A DNA stretch of 64,000 nucleotides from contig NW_025407824.1 of NCBI RefSeq assembly GCF_003324165.1, positions 1,018,834-1,082,833 on the forward strand, written 5' to 3'. Of the stretch, positions 63,532-64,000 are shown piece by piece. This DNA is from Naegleria lovaniensis (taxonomy: Eukaryota > Heterolobosea > Eutetramitea > Acrasida > Naegleriidae). Within the stretch, counting starts at the first letter, position 1. Each line of letters begins with the position of its first letter. The translations under genes were made by a program, and so were the position numbers. Below the pieces are notes generated by a model. It saw nothing but the letters and a program-made list of their open reading frames with translations. It searched no databases and had not been told where the DNA came from.

Positions 63532-63635
63532 ACTCTTTGGGTTTACTCTTTGGGTTTACTCTTTGGGTTTACTCTTTGGGTTTACTCTTTGGGTTTACTC
63601 TTTGGGTTTACTCTTTGGGTTTACTCTTTGGGTTT
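63532..63635 (+). repeat. Eight tandem 13-bp telomere-derived units
   Basis: Eight perfect copies of actctttgggttt (104 bp). Each unit contains one TTTGGG telomere hexamer plus a 7-nt extension. The array runs directly into the pure telomere repeat. Confidence 0.95.
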
Positions 63636-64000
63636 TTTTGGGTTTGGGTTTTGGGTTTGGGTTTGGGTTTGGGTTTGGGTTTGGGTTTGGGTTTGGGTTT
63701 GGGTTTGGGTTTGGGTTTGGGTTTGGGTTTGGGTTTGGGTTTGGGTTTGGGTTTGGGTTTGGGTTTGGGTTTGGTTTGGGTTTGGGTTTGGGTTTGGGTT
63801 TGGGTTTGGGTTTGGGTTTGGGTTTGGGTTTGGGTTTGGGTTTGGGTTTGGGTTTGGGTTTGGGTTTGGGTTTGGGTTTGGGTTTGGGTTTGGGTTTGGG
63901 TTTGGGTTTGGGTTTGGGTTTGGGTTTGGGTTTGGGTTTGGGTTTGGGTTTGGGTTTGGGTTTGGGTTTGGGTTTGGGTTTGGGTTTGGGTTTTGGGTTT
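63636..64000 (+). repeat. Telomere, TTTGGG repeats
   Basis: About 60 hexamers of TTTGGG to the end of the window. The G-rich strand reads 5' to 3' toward the end, as expected for a right telomere. Variant units are few: a four-T unit near 63650, a two-G unit near 63773-63778 and a four-T unit near 63991. Confidence 0.97.

Noticed and set aside
63532-64000. CRISPR-like or minisatellite array
   Set aside because: Units are adjoining without unique spacers and match the telomere hexamer; this is a eukaryotic telomere.
1-64000. tRNA or rRNA genes
   Set aside because: No segment with a convincing T-loop plus anticodon arm or rRNA core was seen by eye; a tRNAscan-SE and Infernal run would settle it.

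Overview
The window is the right-hand end of a chromosome from a free-living protist. It is AT-rich and gene-dense, with single-exon or few-intron genes whose introns are short (45-138 nt in the cases I could place). The 3' end is about 360 bp of TTTGGG telomere repeat, with the G-rich strand running toward the end. The gene set (class I myosin, many RCC1, kelch, F-box/LRR and DUF4116 proteins, a saposin-type secreted protein, vanadium haloperoxidase) and the A-tract just before most start codons point to a heterolobosean amoeba of the Naegleria type. That assignment is inferred from style and content, not from a marker gene.

Layout. 1-31.7 kb holds housekeeping and signalling genes: a myosin I tail with four TH1 repeats and a RhoGDI-like C-terminus, a coiled-coil protein, a voltage-gated K+ channel, a broken or intron-split orphan gene, a 4-TM protein, kelch proteins, the lariat debranching enzyme DBR1, a helical-repeat protein, an RNase Z-like hydrolase, a DUF4116 protein, a cyclic-nucleotide-binding channel ending in an OTU-like domain, an atypical protein kinase, a ZnT6-like protein, an orphan gene and a vanadium haloperoxidase. 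32-50.8 kb holds a secreted protein made only of the haloperoxidase N-terminal domain (divergent from the haloperoxidase), an MFS transporter, an F-box/LRR protein, a METTL25-type methyltransferase, RCC1 proteins, a ZIP zinc transporter, a saposin-domain protein and F-box-like proteins. 50.8-55.2 kb is a belt of decayed genes. 55.4-59.3 kb has the last three recognisable genes, two of them probable beta-propellers. From 59.36 kb outward I see no credible gene: there are two 1.33-kb tandem subtelomeric repeats, a C-poor unique segment, eight 13-nt telomere-like units, then the telomere.

Functional links are limited, as expected in a eukaryote. There are two zinc genes (ZnT6-like efflux partner and ZIP importer), one RNA-maturation enzyme (DBR1) plus an RNase Z-like hydrolase, two ion channels, and a divergent haloperoxidase pair that may share a 450-bp promoter. 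The most unusual items are three domain architectures: myosin-TH1x4-RhoGDI-like, CNBD channel plus inactive OTU-like domain, and haloperoxidase plus stand-alone N-terminal domain. Several apparent gene starts in this window begin at TTG or GTG; I moved them to the first suitable ATG or to a splice acceptor and say so in each entry.
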